Assembly (NCBI RefSeq): GCF_042747725.1
Contig: NZ_JBHZGO010000082.1
Coordinates: 62,001 to 126,000, forward strand
DNA from: FACHB-T130 sp042747725
GTDB lineage: Bacteria > Cyanobacteriota > Cyanobacteriia > Cyanobacteriales > FACHB-T130
Direction of reading: 5' to 3'
DNA: 64,000 nucleotides
Below are positions 27,817-36,971 of this stretch, piece by piece (position 1 is the first letter of the stretch; the number at the start of each line of letters is the position of its first letter). A program made the position numbers and the translations under genes. A model generated the notes under the pieces. The model had not been told where the DNA came from. It saw only the letters and a program-made list of their open reading frames with translations, and ran no database searches.

Positions 27817-29556
27817 ATGGTAATCACGCACCTGCACAAATTTTTAACAACCTCAACTGCCAAAACTTCTAAATCTCAGATGATCTTTTGGTTCACTTTA
27901 AGCCTAACTTTCGCCCTCATTTATAGTCTTTTAGGACTCAAGCAGGCTTTCAGTAGCTCCTATGTGGTGCAAGATGATGCACGGGTGTATGTGTTTTGGA
28001 TGCAACGATTTGTAGACTCAGACTTGTTTCCGAATGATTTTATTGCCGACTATTTTCAATCCATAACCCCATCTGGATATGCTGCTTTCTATCGACTGAT
28101 AGCATCTGTAGGGATTGAGCCACTTGGCTTGAGTAAATTACTACCAGTCTTTTTGACACTGCTGACAACCGTCTGCTGTTTTGCAGTCTGCATGGAGATT
28201 TTCCCGGTACCAACAGCAGGATTTATTAGCACGCTGCTGCTTAATCAAAATCTCTCCATGAGGGATGATTTAGTTTCTAGCACTCCTAGGTCTTTTATTT
28301 TTTTGTTTTTCCTAGCATTTCTGTACTATTTGCTGCGGCGCTCTTTATTTTTATGTCTAGGTGCGATCGCTTTGTCTGGATTCTTTTATCCCCCGTTGTT
28401 GTTCATTTTAGCCGGAATCTTAATTTTGAGACTGGGGCGCTGGGACGGGCAGCAACTCCGTCTATCTAAGAATCGGCTTGATTATCTGTTCGGCGCTACT
28501 GGATTAGGACTTTGCCTGGTAGTCCTATTGCCTTATGCTTTGAAATCCTCTGAATTTGGCTCAGTGATCGCAGGGATGGAGCTAAGATCGTTACCAGCAT
28601 TTTCTCAAACGGGAAGAATTCCTTTTTTTGATAACAATAATCCTCTATGGTTTTGGTTGTTTGGACAACATAGTGGTCTTCTGCCTAATGTGTTTGAACA
28701 TCCCCTATCGCTGATGGGATTATTATTGCCAATTTTGATGCGATATCCCGATAAGTTTCCTTTAATTAGGCAAGTTACTAGCAACGTGATAATTTTGCCT
28801 CAGATTGCACTAGGATCTTTCGGAATATTTGTGGCTGCCCATGCCATGCTCTACAAGCTTTTTGCTCCCGCCCGTTACACGCGATATAGCCTCAAATTGG
28901 TGATGATATTGAGCGCAGGAATCGTGTTATTAGCGCTCCTAGATGCAGCTTTTCAGTGGGCAAGACAGCCGGATAAACTTTTTGTCCAGCGGCAGTTTAT
29001 AGCCTTTGGTTTGACAACTCTACTAGGAACCATCCTGGTTTTTTATCCATATTTATTGAAAGAATTTCCAACCAGTAATTACGTGGTTGGAAAGGCACCA
29101 GCACTATATGAATTCTTTCAAGAACAACCTAAAAACATCCTCATTGCTTCCTTATCAGAAGAGGTAGATAACCTACCTACTTTTTCCGACAGATCCATCT
29201 TAGTCGGGTGGGAATATGCAATTCCTTATCACGTGGAATACGAACGTCAAATTCGCCAACGAGCTACCGATTTGATCCACACTCAGTACACTCCAGATTT
29301 GGCAGAAATTAAAAATTTCATTCAAGTCTATGGTGTAGATTTTTTCTTACTGGATAGAGCCGCATTCACCCCTAAATATATCACCAGCAATCCTTGGTTT
29401 ATACAGTGGCAGCCGCTAGCGAAAGAGGTTTTAGGAATGTTGGAGCGGGGAAGTATTCCAGCTATGTCTGGTTTGATGCAGCGCTGTTCGGTTTTGGAGA
29501 CGGGGGAGCTGGTTGTACTGGAAGCCAAATGTATGATTAAAGCTACCCCTGATTAA
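27817..29556 (+). CDS. Large polytopic membrane protein, possibly GT-C-like
   Basis: This protein of about 579 residues has roughly ten membrane segments in its first 430 residues and a soluble C-terminal domain. An Asp pair followed by RVYVFWMQRF (QDDARVYVFW) after the first TM segment is placed like the catalytic loop of GT-C glycosyltransferases, but I cannot assign it to a named family. The reading frame extends upstream to a TTG at 27766; ATG 27817 or the one just before MIFWF are more plausible starts. No Shine-Dalgarno decides it. It may belong to the surface-glycan theme of the locus. Confidence 0.6.
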   Translation: MVITHLHKFLTTSTAKTSKSQMIFWFTLSLTFALIYSLLGLKQAFSSSYVVQDDARVYVFWMQRFVDSDLFPNDFIADYFQSITPSGYAAFYRLIASVGIEPLGLSKLLPVFLTLLTTVCCFAVCMEIFPVPTAGFISTLLLNQNLSMRDDLVSSTPRSFIFLFFLAFLYYLLRRSLFLCLGAIALSGFFYPPLLFILAGILILRLGRWDGQQLRLSKNRLDYLFGATGLGLCLVVLLPYALKSSEFGSVIAGMELRSLPAFSQTGRIPFFDNNNPLWFWLFGQHSGLLPNVFEHPLSLMGLLLPILMRYPDKFPLIRQVTSNVIILPQIALGSFGIFVAAHAMLYKLFAPARYTRYSLKLVMILSAGIVLLALLDAAFQWARQPDKLFVQRQFIAFGLTTLLGTILVFYPYLLKEFPTSNYVVGKAPALYEFFQEQPKNILIASLSEEVDNLPTFSDRSILVGWEYAIPYHVEYERQIRQRATDLIHTQYTPDLAEIKNFIQVYGVDFFLLDRAAFTPKYITSNPWFIQWQPLAKEVLGMLERGSIPAMSGLMQRCSVLETGELVVLEAKCMIKATPD

Positions 29557-29972
29557 ATACTACTGAAATCATTTCAACATAAGGTAGTTACAAGTAAAGG
29601 GTAGTCAGTGGCGACTAGCACAGACGCGAACTGACAAGTCAGCGCTTCGCTATCGCAGCCAATCTTCTCCAACCCAAAATTGGGAATCAAAAATCTAAAA
29701 TGGTATGAGTTTTAGGCAATTGACAGATTGGTGAAACATATCAGTGCTGCTCAAGTCTGTTTGATTATGCATTGACTGTAGGATTCTAGTGTCACCTATG
29801 CGATCGCAGGCAGACCCTTTCAAAACAACTCTCATTCTGAGTACACGAGTGTGGGAAGATTCCCACATATAAAGACCATTGACACTTACATAGGACAAGC
29901 CGATAGTATTCATCGGTAGAAGCCTGCAATCATGTCTAAAGACACCCTCGTTACCGCCGTTGCTAGTTTTCT
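29557..29972. promoter_or_regulatory. Intergenic region upstream of the TamB-like gene
   Basis: This 416-bp gap holds no gene I can support. At 29850-29867 there is an inverted repeat (GTGGGAA, GA, TTCCCAC) about 105 bp upstream of the TamB-like start. It is the size and symmetry of a dimeric regulator site, though no binding protein can be named. A HIP1 core lies at about 29800. Confidence 0.3.
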
Positions 29973-32900
29973 ATGAAGAACTCCCCAAATTCGGGTAATG
30001 AAACAGCAGCTACCCGTTCCAATCGGCGTCTATGGGTACTATTAAACCGCACCGGCCTTGGGCTGGGCTTTATCCTGCTGGTGGGAACAATCGGCGGCGT
30101 CTGGTGGGCGTGGGTTTTTGTCTATCAGCGGTTAGCACCGATTGTTCAAGAAAATCTCACTCAGACGCTGAAGCGACCCGTGCAACTGGGGAAAGTCGAA
30201 AGCTTTTCCATCAACAGTCTGCGCTTCGGTGCCTCCTCGATCCCAGTCACGCCCAGCGATCCCGACCGCGCCTCGGTAGAGGCTGTAGACGTAGCTTTTG
30301 ACCCGGTAGCACTGCTGTTTAGACGCACCTTAGAGCTAAATATTACCCTGGTTAACCCAGATGTCTACCTTGAAGAGGACAAAGAGGGACGCTGGGTTGC
30401 TACTGAACTGAAGTCAGAAGAAGCTGCTGGTCCGCTCAAGACCGATATTCAAAGCATTCGGGTTCAAAATGCGGACGTTGTGCTGGTGCCTGTCTCCAAG
30501 ACAAGACAGAGGAGAAGAGGGAGCAGTGGAGCCAGGGAGAATGTAGATGCAACGCTGTCCCCGCAAAATCGCCCCCGCAGTAAAACTCAAGACACGCTCC
30601 CCAGCCTCGAATCCCAGCTTCCCAGAGCCGAGAAAAAGCCGGTGCCATTAGCTTTCAATCAGGTAAGCGGTACGGCTCGCTTTTTCGATAAAAACCAGCG
30701 GATTCGCTTTGATGTCAGCGCTCAATCTCAGGTTGAATCCGTAGGGACACCGAAAAGCCCTCAAAAACAGCAAACCAATGCAAGTGCTGCCATACAGAGC
30801 AGCGTCAGAATTTCTGGCGAATACCGCGCCCCAACTGGACAAACAAACCTGCTAATTCAAGGGCAAAACCAGAGCGCAGTCAATGCCGACCGCTTAATCA
30901 AACTGCCGCTAGACTTGCAGGCGGGACTACTGGATGGCAACCTGGAAGTCCAATTTCGGAATGGAGAGCAATCAACACTTCAGGGAACGGCTATTCTCAA
31001 AGATGTACAAGCGCAGATTCCCGAAGTGCCACAACCGTTTAACAATGTTAACGGAACGTTGCGATTTAAAGGATATGCGATCGCGCTGGAGAATGTCAGC
31101 GCTCTTTACGGTCAGGTTCCCGCAGTTGGCAATGGAGTTGTGGATACCCAGGAAAAAAATGGTGGGTACAACATTACAGCTCAAGTGAAATCGGTAGCGA
31201 TCGCTACCGCCCTCAATACCCTCAAGGTACAATCGCCAGTCCCCGTAACCGGACAAGTCCGAGCCGGGGTGAAACTCACCGGGTCGCTCGAAAAGCCGAT
31301 TCTATCAGGAACCGTTGCCACCCTTCAGCCAACCGAAAAGGTGCCCCTAATTGTAGATAAGGTAAACTTTCGCGGCATTAGCGGTCAATTTCAGCTGATC
31401 GATTCCCTCCTCACCATTACCAACATCCGTGGTTTGCCCAGCGTTGGCGGCAAACTGGCTGGCAATGGTCGCATTCAGATGGGCGACCAAGGCGGGTCGG
31501 TATTCGATATCGTCGGTCAAGACATTCCAGGGGATGCCGTTGCCCAAATTTACAACGCCAAGCCGACCAATATCCAAATCGGCACCGTGTCCGGCAAAGC
31601 ACAACTTTTTGGCACCCCCGGCAACCTCCAGACCGTCGTGCAAGTTCAGGCACCCCAAGCCACCTACCCAGGCAGTGGAGAAGTCATCGTCACTCAGAAT
31701 AAAACCTACTTCCGCAACACGACTCTGAGTGTTGGGGGAGGCACCGTCAACGTCAAAGGTCAGGTAGCAGAAGGTCGCTGGGAGGCGGCAGGCGTTGCCG
31801 ATGATGTTCAACTGGCACGTCTGGCAGAACTCCCGCCACAGTTGCAGTCAGCCCTGGCAGATGGGATATTTTATCTAGCGGGAAGTGTCGATTCTTTCAA
31901 ACCGGAAACCATTCGCGGCACCGCTCAGGCGAATGTCCGTGTTGCGGGTGGCACCGTCAAGGCATCAAAAATTGCGCTGAATGCAGGGCGCTGGCAAGCT
32001 TCCGGGCAAGCTTCTGGTGTCCAATTGAGACAGCTAGCACCGCAACTACCGCCGCAATTCCAAAATCAAACCGCAAATGGTTCTTTTAACTTATCCGGAA
32101 GTCTAGCTGCATTTAAACCCGAAACCATTAGCGGCACCGCATCGGTTCAACTGAATATTGGCGGTGGCAGCGTCAATGCCTCAAACGTCCGGCTTAACAA
32201 CGGTCGCTGGCAAGCTTCTGGGCAAGCTTCTGGCGTCCAATTGGCAAAGGTGTTGCCCCAATTCCCAGGTCAGCTGAATAATGGTTCCTTCAACCTGTCA
32301 GGAAGTCTGACTGCTTTCACCCCCGAAACAATTAGCGGGACTGCACAAGGAAATTTTCAGGTTGGCGGTGGTAGTGTCAGTGCCACCAACGTGCAACTGG
32401 GGAACGGTCGCTGGCAAGCTTCTGGGCAAGCTTCTGGCCTCCAGTTGGCAAAGCTATTTCCCCAACTACCGCCGCAATTCCAAGGTCAGCTGAATAACGG
32501 TTCTTTTAAAGTCGCCGGGAGTCTGGAAAATGTTAGCCCCGAAACCATTAGCGGAGAAGCTTCTGGGCGGATTAATCTTGGCGGGGGCACGGTTACCGCC
32601 TCGAATGTCCAATTTAACAACGGTCGCTGGCAAGCGTCTGGTAAAGCGTCTGGGGTGCAACTGGCACGGGTGTTTCCCCAACTGCCACCGCAATTTCAAG
32701 GTCAGCTGAATAATAGTTCCTTTAATGTGTCGGGAAGTCTGGCGGCTTTTAGCCCGGAAACTCTTAGCGGCACGGCTTCTGGAAATCTGAACTTGGGCGG
32801 AGGCAGCGTCAGCGCCGCTAATGTAGAGTTTGGCAACGGTCGCTGGCAAGCTCGCGGACAAGCGTCTGAGGTTCAGTTGGCAAAGCTATTTCCCCAACTG

Positions 32901-35900
32901 CCACCGCAATTCTCAGGTCAGCTAAATAATGGTTCTTTTAATGTGTCGGGAAGTCTGGCGGCTTTTAGCCCGGAAACTCTTACCGGCACGGCTTCTGGAA
33001 ATCTGAACTTGGGCGGAGGCAGTGTCAGCGCCACCAACGTGCAGTTTGGCAACGGTCGCTGGCAAGCGTCTGGCGAGGCGTCCAATGTCCAACTAGCTAG
33101 GGTGTTTCCGCAACTGCCACCGCAATTCTCAGGTCAGCTAAATAATGGTTCTTTTAATGTGTCGGGAAGTCTGGCGGCTTTTAGCCCGGAAACTCTTAGC
33201 GGCACGGCTTCTGGAAATCTGAACTTGGGCGGAGGCAGTGTCAGCGCCGCCAACGTACAGTTCGGCAACGGTCGCTGGCAAGCATCTGGCAAAGCGGATG
33301 GTGTCCAGTTGGCAAAAGTATTTCCCCAGCTGCCACCGCAATTCCAAGGTCGGCTGAATAATAGTTCCTTCAACCTGTCCGGCAGTTTGGCTGCCTTCAC
33401 CCCGGCAACTCTTACCGGCACGATTTCTGGAAGTTTGAATGTGGGGGATGGCACCATCACCGCCTCAAATGTCCAACTCCAAAACGGGCGCTTTGAGGGT
33501 TCAATTATTGCCAACAATGTTGACCTGGAGCAGCTTGCAGCAGCGTTGCCAGATTCCGTGCCGGTTCCGGCGCTGCGAGGACGGGTAAGTGGCAGCGTTG
33601 ATGCTTCTGGGTCGCTGACTGCTGTCAATCCGGCGGCTATCCGAGCAACCGGACAGTTGCGCGTCGAAGATTTTGCCGCCAATGACTTGGTGTTCGACCC
33701 CATTCTCACCGGGCAAATCAATTTAGTCCCCGGACAGAATAGTAGTGTTGAGCTGGCAGGCAATCAACAAGACCGGATTTCGCTGGTGTTGTCGCCTAGC
33801 TATCAACCCGTCTCTTTTTTAGTGAAGCGTGACGAGGTGATGGCACAAGGCAACCGAGAGGGCGATTTATTGGTGGTAAATGTGCAAAACGTTCCGCTGA
33901 AATTGTTGAAAGATTTAGCTCCCCGTAATGCTTTAGCAACCCTACCGCCAGCGATCGCATCCCAACCTATCGAAGGTAAACTTTCTGGAGATTTTATCCT
34001 AAATCTCGCCAATTTTAATCTTGCCGGAAATAATGTAGCGATCGCTCAACCCGTCCTTGGCAGCATTAAAGGCGATTCGCTGACAATCGGCAGTTTCCGC
34101 TATGCCGATGGTATCGCTACCGTTACTGAAGGAGAGTTCCGCCAAGGCGAAAGTCTATACGCACTCAAAGGTAGCGTCACTCAAACCTCCAGCGGTCCAG
34201 AACTGCAAGGTTCGCTGAAAGTGGCTCAAGGAAAAATCCAAAACGTCCTCCCCGTCCTGCAAATCTTTGATTTACAAGACCTCGCTAGAGGCGGACAACC
34301 CCAGTCTTATGCCAGCGCCGCCGATGTCCAACCCCAACCCGTCGGTCTACCAGGCGCTACCCTGCAAGCTCAACTGCGCCGCTTGTCGGAAATAGAAGCC
34401 ATCCTTGCCGCCCAGAAAGCGGAACGGGAAGCTTCCCCCATCCCCGAACTCAAAGACCTCACCGGCAACTTCTCCGGCGAAATCAACGTAGCGGCTTCCC
34501 CTAGACAAGGCATCAACCTCAACTTTGACTTCGGCGGAACGAACTGGAAGTGGGGGAGAGACGACCAACCAAATCGCATTTACACCGCTGATAATGTCAT
34601 TGTCAAGGGCAGCTTCCAAAACGGCGTCCTCACCCTTCTGCCCTTGCGAATTGAATCTGACGAAACCCTGCTCGCCTTCACTGGCACGCTTGGCGGAACA
34701 GAACAAAGCGGTCAGCTGCGCCTAAGAAATTTCCCAGTCGCCCCACTCCAACAGTTTGCCAATTTGCCCATCGATATCACCGGGAATCTCAATGGAACGG
34801 CAACCCTAGCAGGCAGCATCAACAATCCCCAAGCCATCGGCGAACTGACTCTCACCGATGGCACCCTGAACCAAACCGCCGTCCAAGCAGCGCGAGGCAG
34901 TTTCCGATACACCAATGCCCGTCTGACCTTCAGCAGCACCATCGCCACTGCCGAAGCCGGGGAGAATCCGCCCGATACTCAACCTGCAACAACTCCTAGT
35001 ACCCCATCTCCAATCGCCAGTATCCCCTCGACGACTCAAATCACCGGCAGCATCCCCTTTTACCAGTTGCCCTTTCCCTCCGTCGCACCCGATAACAACC
35101 AACTCAGTCTGGATTTGAACGTTCAAAATGAGGGACTCTCCCTACTAAACCTGCTCTCGCGTTCCGCCGTCACCTGGGTGGATGGTACCGGACAGGTGCA
35201 ACTCAACGTTCAGGGTACGGTGAATCCAAATACGGGTAAATTAAACCAGCTTGTCGCTAACGGTATTGCGACTGTTGACGATGCCACTATCAAAGCGCAG
35301 GCTTTGCCCGAACCGCTCACCAATGTCAACGGTAGGGTTTTATTTAACTTTGACCGCATCCAAGTAGAAAACTTCCGGGGTGACTTTAGCGGCGGTGAAG
35401 TGGTCGCCTCCGGAGCCATCCCCATCTCAGGCACGGGGCAAGGGACAGGCGAAAAACTCACGGTTAGCCTTGACAAGCTCGCTTTAAATTTGAAAGGGTT
35501 ATACTCAGGCGGCGTTAACGGCAACGTGGAGATTACTGGCTCGGCTCTCAATCCCCAAATTGGTGGTGAAGTGCGACTTGCCGATGGTCGGGTGCTAATA
35601 GGAGAGACGGCAGGGGAAGGCGAAAGCGGGTCTTCTTCACCCGGTGGAGGTACCGCCACCCCATCATCCCCAACGTCTAACGAGCAACCCTTCACTCCTG
35701 CATTTAATAACCTGCAACTGACTTTAGGCAAAAGCGTCGAAATCAGCCGCCCACCGCTGCTGAGTTTTCAGGCGACTGGTGGCTTTACTCTCAATGGCAC
35801 TTTGGATGAGCTTCAGCCAAAGGGCACGATTCGGCTAACCAGGGGTCAGGTGAATCTGTTTACCACTCAGTTCCGCTTGGCACGCGGCTACGAACACACG

Positions 35901-36536
35901 GCTCAGTTTACCCCCAATCAGGGACTTGACCCCGTTCTGGATATTCGGCTGGTCGCATCCGTTTCTGAAGTGACGCGCAGCCGGATTGCCGACATAAGCG
36001 CTACGGGTATTGTGAGTAGCGAAATTAGCGATGTTCCAGCTACCAATTTAGGGGCATTGCGAACGGTTCGCATCCAAGCCAGAGCCACAGGTTCGGCAAG
36101 TCAATTGGCAGATAATCTGGAGCTGACAAGTAATCCGCCTCGCAGTGAGAGCGAAATTGTCGCCCTTTTGGGTGGTGGTTTTGTGGAAACGCTGGGTCGG
36201 GGAGATACTACGTTAGGGCTGGCAAACTTGGCAGGTTCGGCGCTGTTGACACCTTTCCAAAATGTGGTGGGAGATGCGTTGGGATTGAGTGAATTTCGCT
36301 TGTTCCCCACGGTGGTTAGGGATGAAAAATCTCGCACTTCAACGCTAGGCTTGGCGGCAGAGGTTGGGGTTGCCATCACTCCCAAGCTTTCTGCCTCTGT
36401 ATCGAAGATTTTGACGGCTGATGAGCCTCCTGAGTTTGGTGTCACTTATCGAGTCAATAATGAAATTCTGCTGCGAGGTGGCACCGATTTGTCTGGGGAA
36501 ACGAGGGGAGTGGTGGAGTATGAAAAGCGCTTCTGA
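29973..36536 (+). CDS. tamB: TamB-like translocation and assembly module protein (very large)
   Basis: This 2187-residue protein has an N-terminal membrane anchor (residues ~28-50, LGLGFILLVGTIGGVWWAWVF) and a very long beta-rich periplasmic body. The C-terminal TamB/DUF490 domain at about 1850-2187 includes SNPPRSESEIVALLGGG and a final aromatic residue. TamB and the chloroplast homologue Tic236 bridge inner and outer membranes and take part in outer-membrane biogenesis or lipid transport. The protein is longer than typical proteobacterial TamB, partly because of nine tandem 72-residue repeats (around residues 590-1180). A low-complexity Ser/Gly/Pro patch lies near 1885-1910. It stands alone. 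Confidence 0.9.
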   Translation: MKNSPNSGNETAATRSNRRLWVLLNRTGLGLGFILLVGTIGGVWWAWVFVYQRLAPIVQENLTQTLKRPVQLGKVESFSINSLRFGASSIPVTPSDPDRASVEAVDVAFDPVALLFRRTLELNITLVNPDVYLEEDKEGRWVATELKSEEAAGPLKTDIQSIRVQNADVVLVPVSKTRQRRRGSSGARENVDATLSPQNRPRSKTQDTLPSLESQLPRAEKKPVPLAFNQVSGTARFFDKNQRIRFDVSAQSQVESVGTPKSPQKQQTNASAAIQSSVRISGEYRAPTGQTNLLIQGQNQSAVNADRLIKLPLDLQAGLLDGNLEVQFRNGEQSTLQGTAILKDVQAQIPEVPQPFNNVNGTLRFKGYAIALENVSALYGQVPAVGNGVVDTQEKNGGYNITAQVKSVAIATALNTLKVQSPVPVTGQVRAGVKLTGSLEKPILSGTVATLQPTEKVPLIVDKVNFRGISGQFQLIDSLLTITNIRGLPSVGGKLAGNGRIQMGDQGGSVFDIVGQDIPGDAVAQIYNAKPTNIQIGTVSGKAQLFGTPGNLQTVVQVQAPQATYPGSGEVIVTQNKTYFRNTTLSVGGGTVNVKGQVAEGRWEAAGVADDVQLARLAELPPQLQSALADGIFYLAGSVDSFKPETIRGTAQANVRVAGGTVKASKIALNAGRWQASGQASGVQLRQLAPQLPPQFQNQTANGSFNLSGSLAAFKPETISGTASVQLNIGGGSVNASNVRLNNGRWQASGQASGVQLAKVLPQFPGQLNNGSFNLSGSLTAFTPETISGTAQGNFQVGGGSVSATNVQLGNGRWQASGQASGLQLAKLFPQLPPQFQGQLNNGSFKVAGSLENVSPETISGEASGRINLGGGTVTASNVQFNNGRWQASGKASGVQLARVFPQLPPQFQGQLNNSSFNVSGSLAAFSPETLSGTASGNLNLGGGSVSAANVEFGNGRWQARGQASEVQLAKLFPQLPPQFSGQLNNGSFNVSGSLAAFSPETLTGTASGNLNLGGGSVSATNVQFGNGRWQASGEASNVQLARVFPQLPPQFSGQLNNGSFNVSGSLAAFSPETLSGTASGNLNLGGGSVSAANVQFGNGRWQASGKADGVQLAKVFPQLPPQFQGRLNNSSFNLSGSLAAFTPATLTGTISGSLNVGDGTITASNVQLQNGRFEGSIIANNVDLEQLAAALPDSVPVPALRGRVSGSVDASGSLTAVNPAAIRATGQLRVEDFAANDLVFDPILTGQINLVPGQNSSVELAGNQQDRISLVLSPSYQPVSFLVKRDEVMAQGNREGDLLVVNVQNVPLKLLKDLAPRNALATLPPAIASQPIEGKLSGDFILNLANFNLAGNNVAIAQPVLGSIKGDSLTIGSFRYADGIATVTEGEFRQGESLYALKGSVTQTSSGPELQGSLKVAQGKIQNVLPVLQIFDLQDLARGGQPQSYASAADVQPQPVGLPGATLQAQLRRLSEIEAILAAQKAEREASPIPELKDLTGNFSGEINVAASPRQGINLNFDFGGTNWKWGRDDQPNRIYTADNVIVKGSFQNGVLTLLPLRIESDETLLAFTGTLGGTEQSGQLRLRNFPVAPLQQFANLPIDITGNLNGTATLAGSINNPQAIGELTLTDGTLNQTAVQAARGSFRYTNARLTFSSTIATAEAGENPPDTQPATTPSTPSPIASIPSTTQITGSIPFYQLPFPSVAPDNNQLSLDLNVQNEGLSLLNLLSRSAVTWVDGTGQVQLNVQGTVNPNTGKLNQLVANGIATVDDATIKAQALPEPLTNVNGRVLFNFDRIQVENFRGDFSGGEVVASGAIPISGTGQGTGEKLTVSLDKLALNLKGLYSGGVNGNVEITGSALNPQIGGEVRLADGRVLIGETAGEGESGSSSPGGGTATPSSPTSNEQPFTPAFNNLQLTLGKSVEISRPPLLSFQATGGFTLNGTLDELQPKGTIRLTRGQVNLFTTQFRLARGYEHTAQFTPNQGLDPVLDIRLVASVSEVTRSRIADISATGIVSSEISDVPATNLGALRTVRIQARATGSASQLADNLELTSNPPRSESEIVALLGGGFVETLGRGDTTLGLANLAGSALLTPFQNVVGDALGLSEFRLFPTVVRDEKSRTSTLGLAAEVGVAITPKLSASVSKILTADEPPEFGVTYRVNNEILLRGGTDLSGETRGVVEYEKRF
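31705..33540 (+). repeat. 216-bp tandem coding repeat within the TamB-like gene
   Basis: A marker GGTCGCTGG-type segment (protein GRWQASG) occurs at 31773, 31986, 32202, 32406, 32622, 32838, 33054 and 33270, with a variant at 33486. The spacing is 216 bp (72 codons) except for 213 and one 204-bp unit that lacks four residues. Units between about 32700 and 33340 are nearly identical at the DNA level, implying recent duplication or gene conversion. Confidence 0.9.
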
Positions 36537-36542
36537 AAAAAA

Positions 36543-36719
36543 GAGTGAGGGCTGAGGGCTGAGGGCTGAGGGCTGAGGGCTGAGGGCTGAGGAGTGAGGA
36601 GTGAGGGCTGAGGGCTGAGGAGTGAGGGCTGAGGAGTGAGGGCTGAGGGCTGAGGGCTGAGGGCTGAGGAGTGAGGAGTGAGGAGTGAGGACTGAGGAGT
36701 GAGGAGTGAGGACTGAGGA
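36543..36719. repeat. Heptamer minisatellite (TGAGGGC / TGAGGAG)
   Basis: About 25 tandem copies of a 7-bp unit, mainly TGAGGGC mixed with TGAGGAG and a few TGAGGAC, start directly after the TamB-like stop codon. The same motif resumes at about 36880-36905. Such heptamer arrays are a known feature of cyanobacterial genomes and are length-variable. Long frames read through it are artefacts of the 7-bp period. Confidence 0.9.
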
Positions 36720-36881
36720 CGGGAGCATCTCGATGACAGCAAATATACGCCCACAGGCTAGAAGCCTGGGGCTAGAAGAACGAAGCCTGCCTTCGCAGGC
36801 TAATTATTAGCCTGCGAAGGCAGGCTTTGTTTGTTTAGCCGCGACTTTAGTCGTCGGACTCTCATTGGGATGCTCCCGTGA
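36720..36881. repeat. MITE-like insertion inside the heptamer array
   Basis: The array is interrupted by about 160 bp bounded by an imperfect inverted repeat: CGGGAGCATCTCGATG on the left, CATTGGGATGCTCCCG on the right. A near-perfect long hairpin lies in the middle (36783-36827). Array sequence resumes on the right side. This looks like an insertion of a small non-autonomous element. Confidence 0.55.
36783..36827. terminator. Perfect 22-bp-arm hairpin
   Basis: Arms AAGCCTGCCTTCGCAGGCT plus AAT and the exact reverse complement are separated by one base. Each arm also contains its own small palindrome, so it can fold as a cruciform or clover shape. TTTGTTTGTTT follows on the plus strand, so it could end transcription from the TamB-like gene, but it is more likely a repeat-element core. 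Confidence 0.45.
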
Positions 36882-36971
36882 GGGCTGAGGAGTGAGGAGT
36901 GAGAAGTGAAAAGGGAAGTAGGGTCGAAAGTAAGCAGATTTTTATCTAGGGTGGTGTAGCGCACGTGATGA

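Noticed and set aside
33134..33763. 209-codon antisense frame inside the TamB-like gene
   Set aside because: It is a shadow of the repeated coding region with repeat-period composition and no family features.
35210..35731. 173-codon antisense frame inside the TamB-like gene
   Set aside because: It is opposite to a strongly supported gene and has no motif or start context.
36345..36754. Long minus-strand frames through the heptamer array
   Set aside because: They arise because a 7-bp repeat lacks stops in some frames; the predicted proteins are monotonous Ser/Pro/Gln/Leu repeats.
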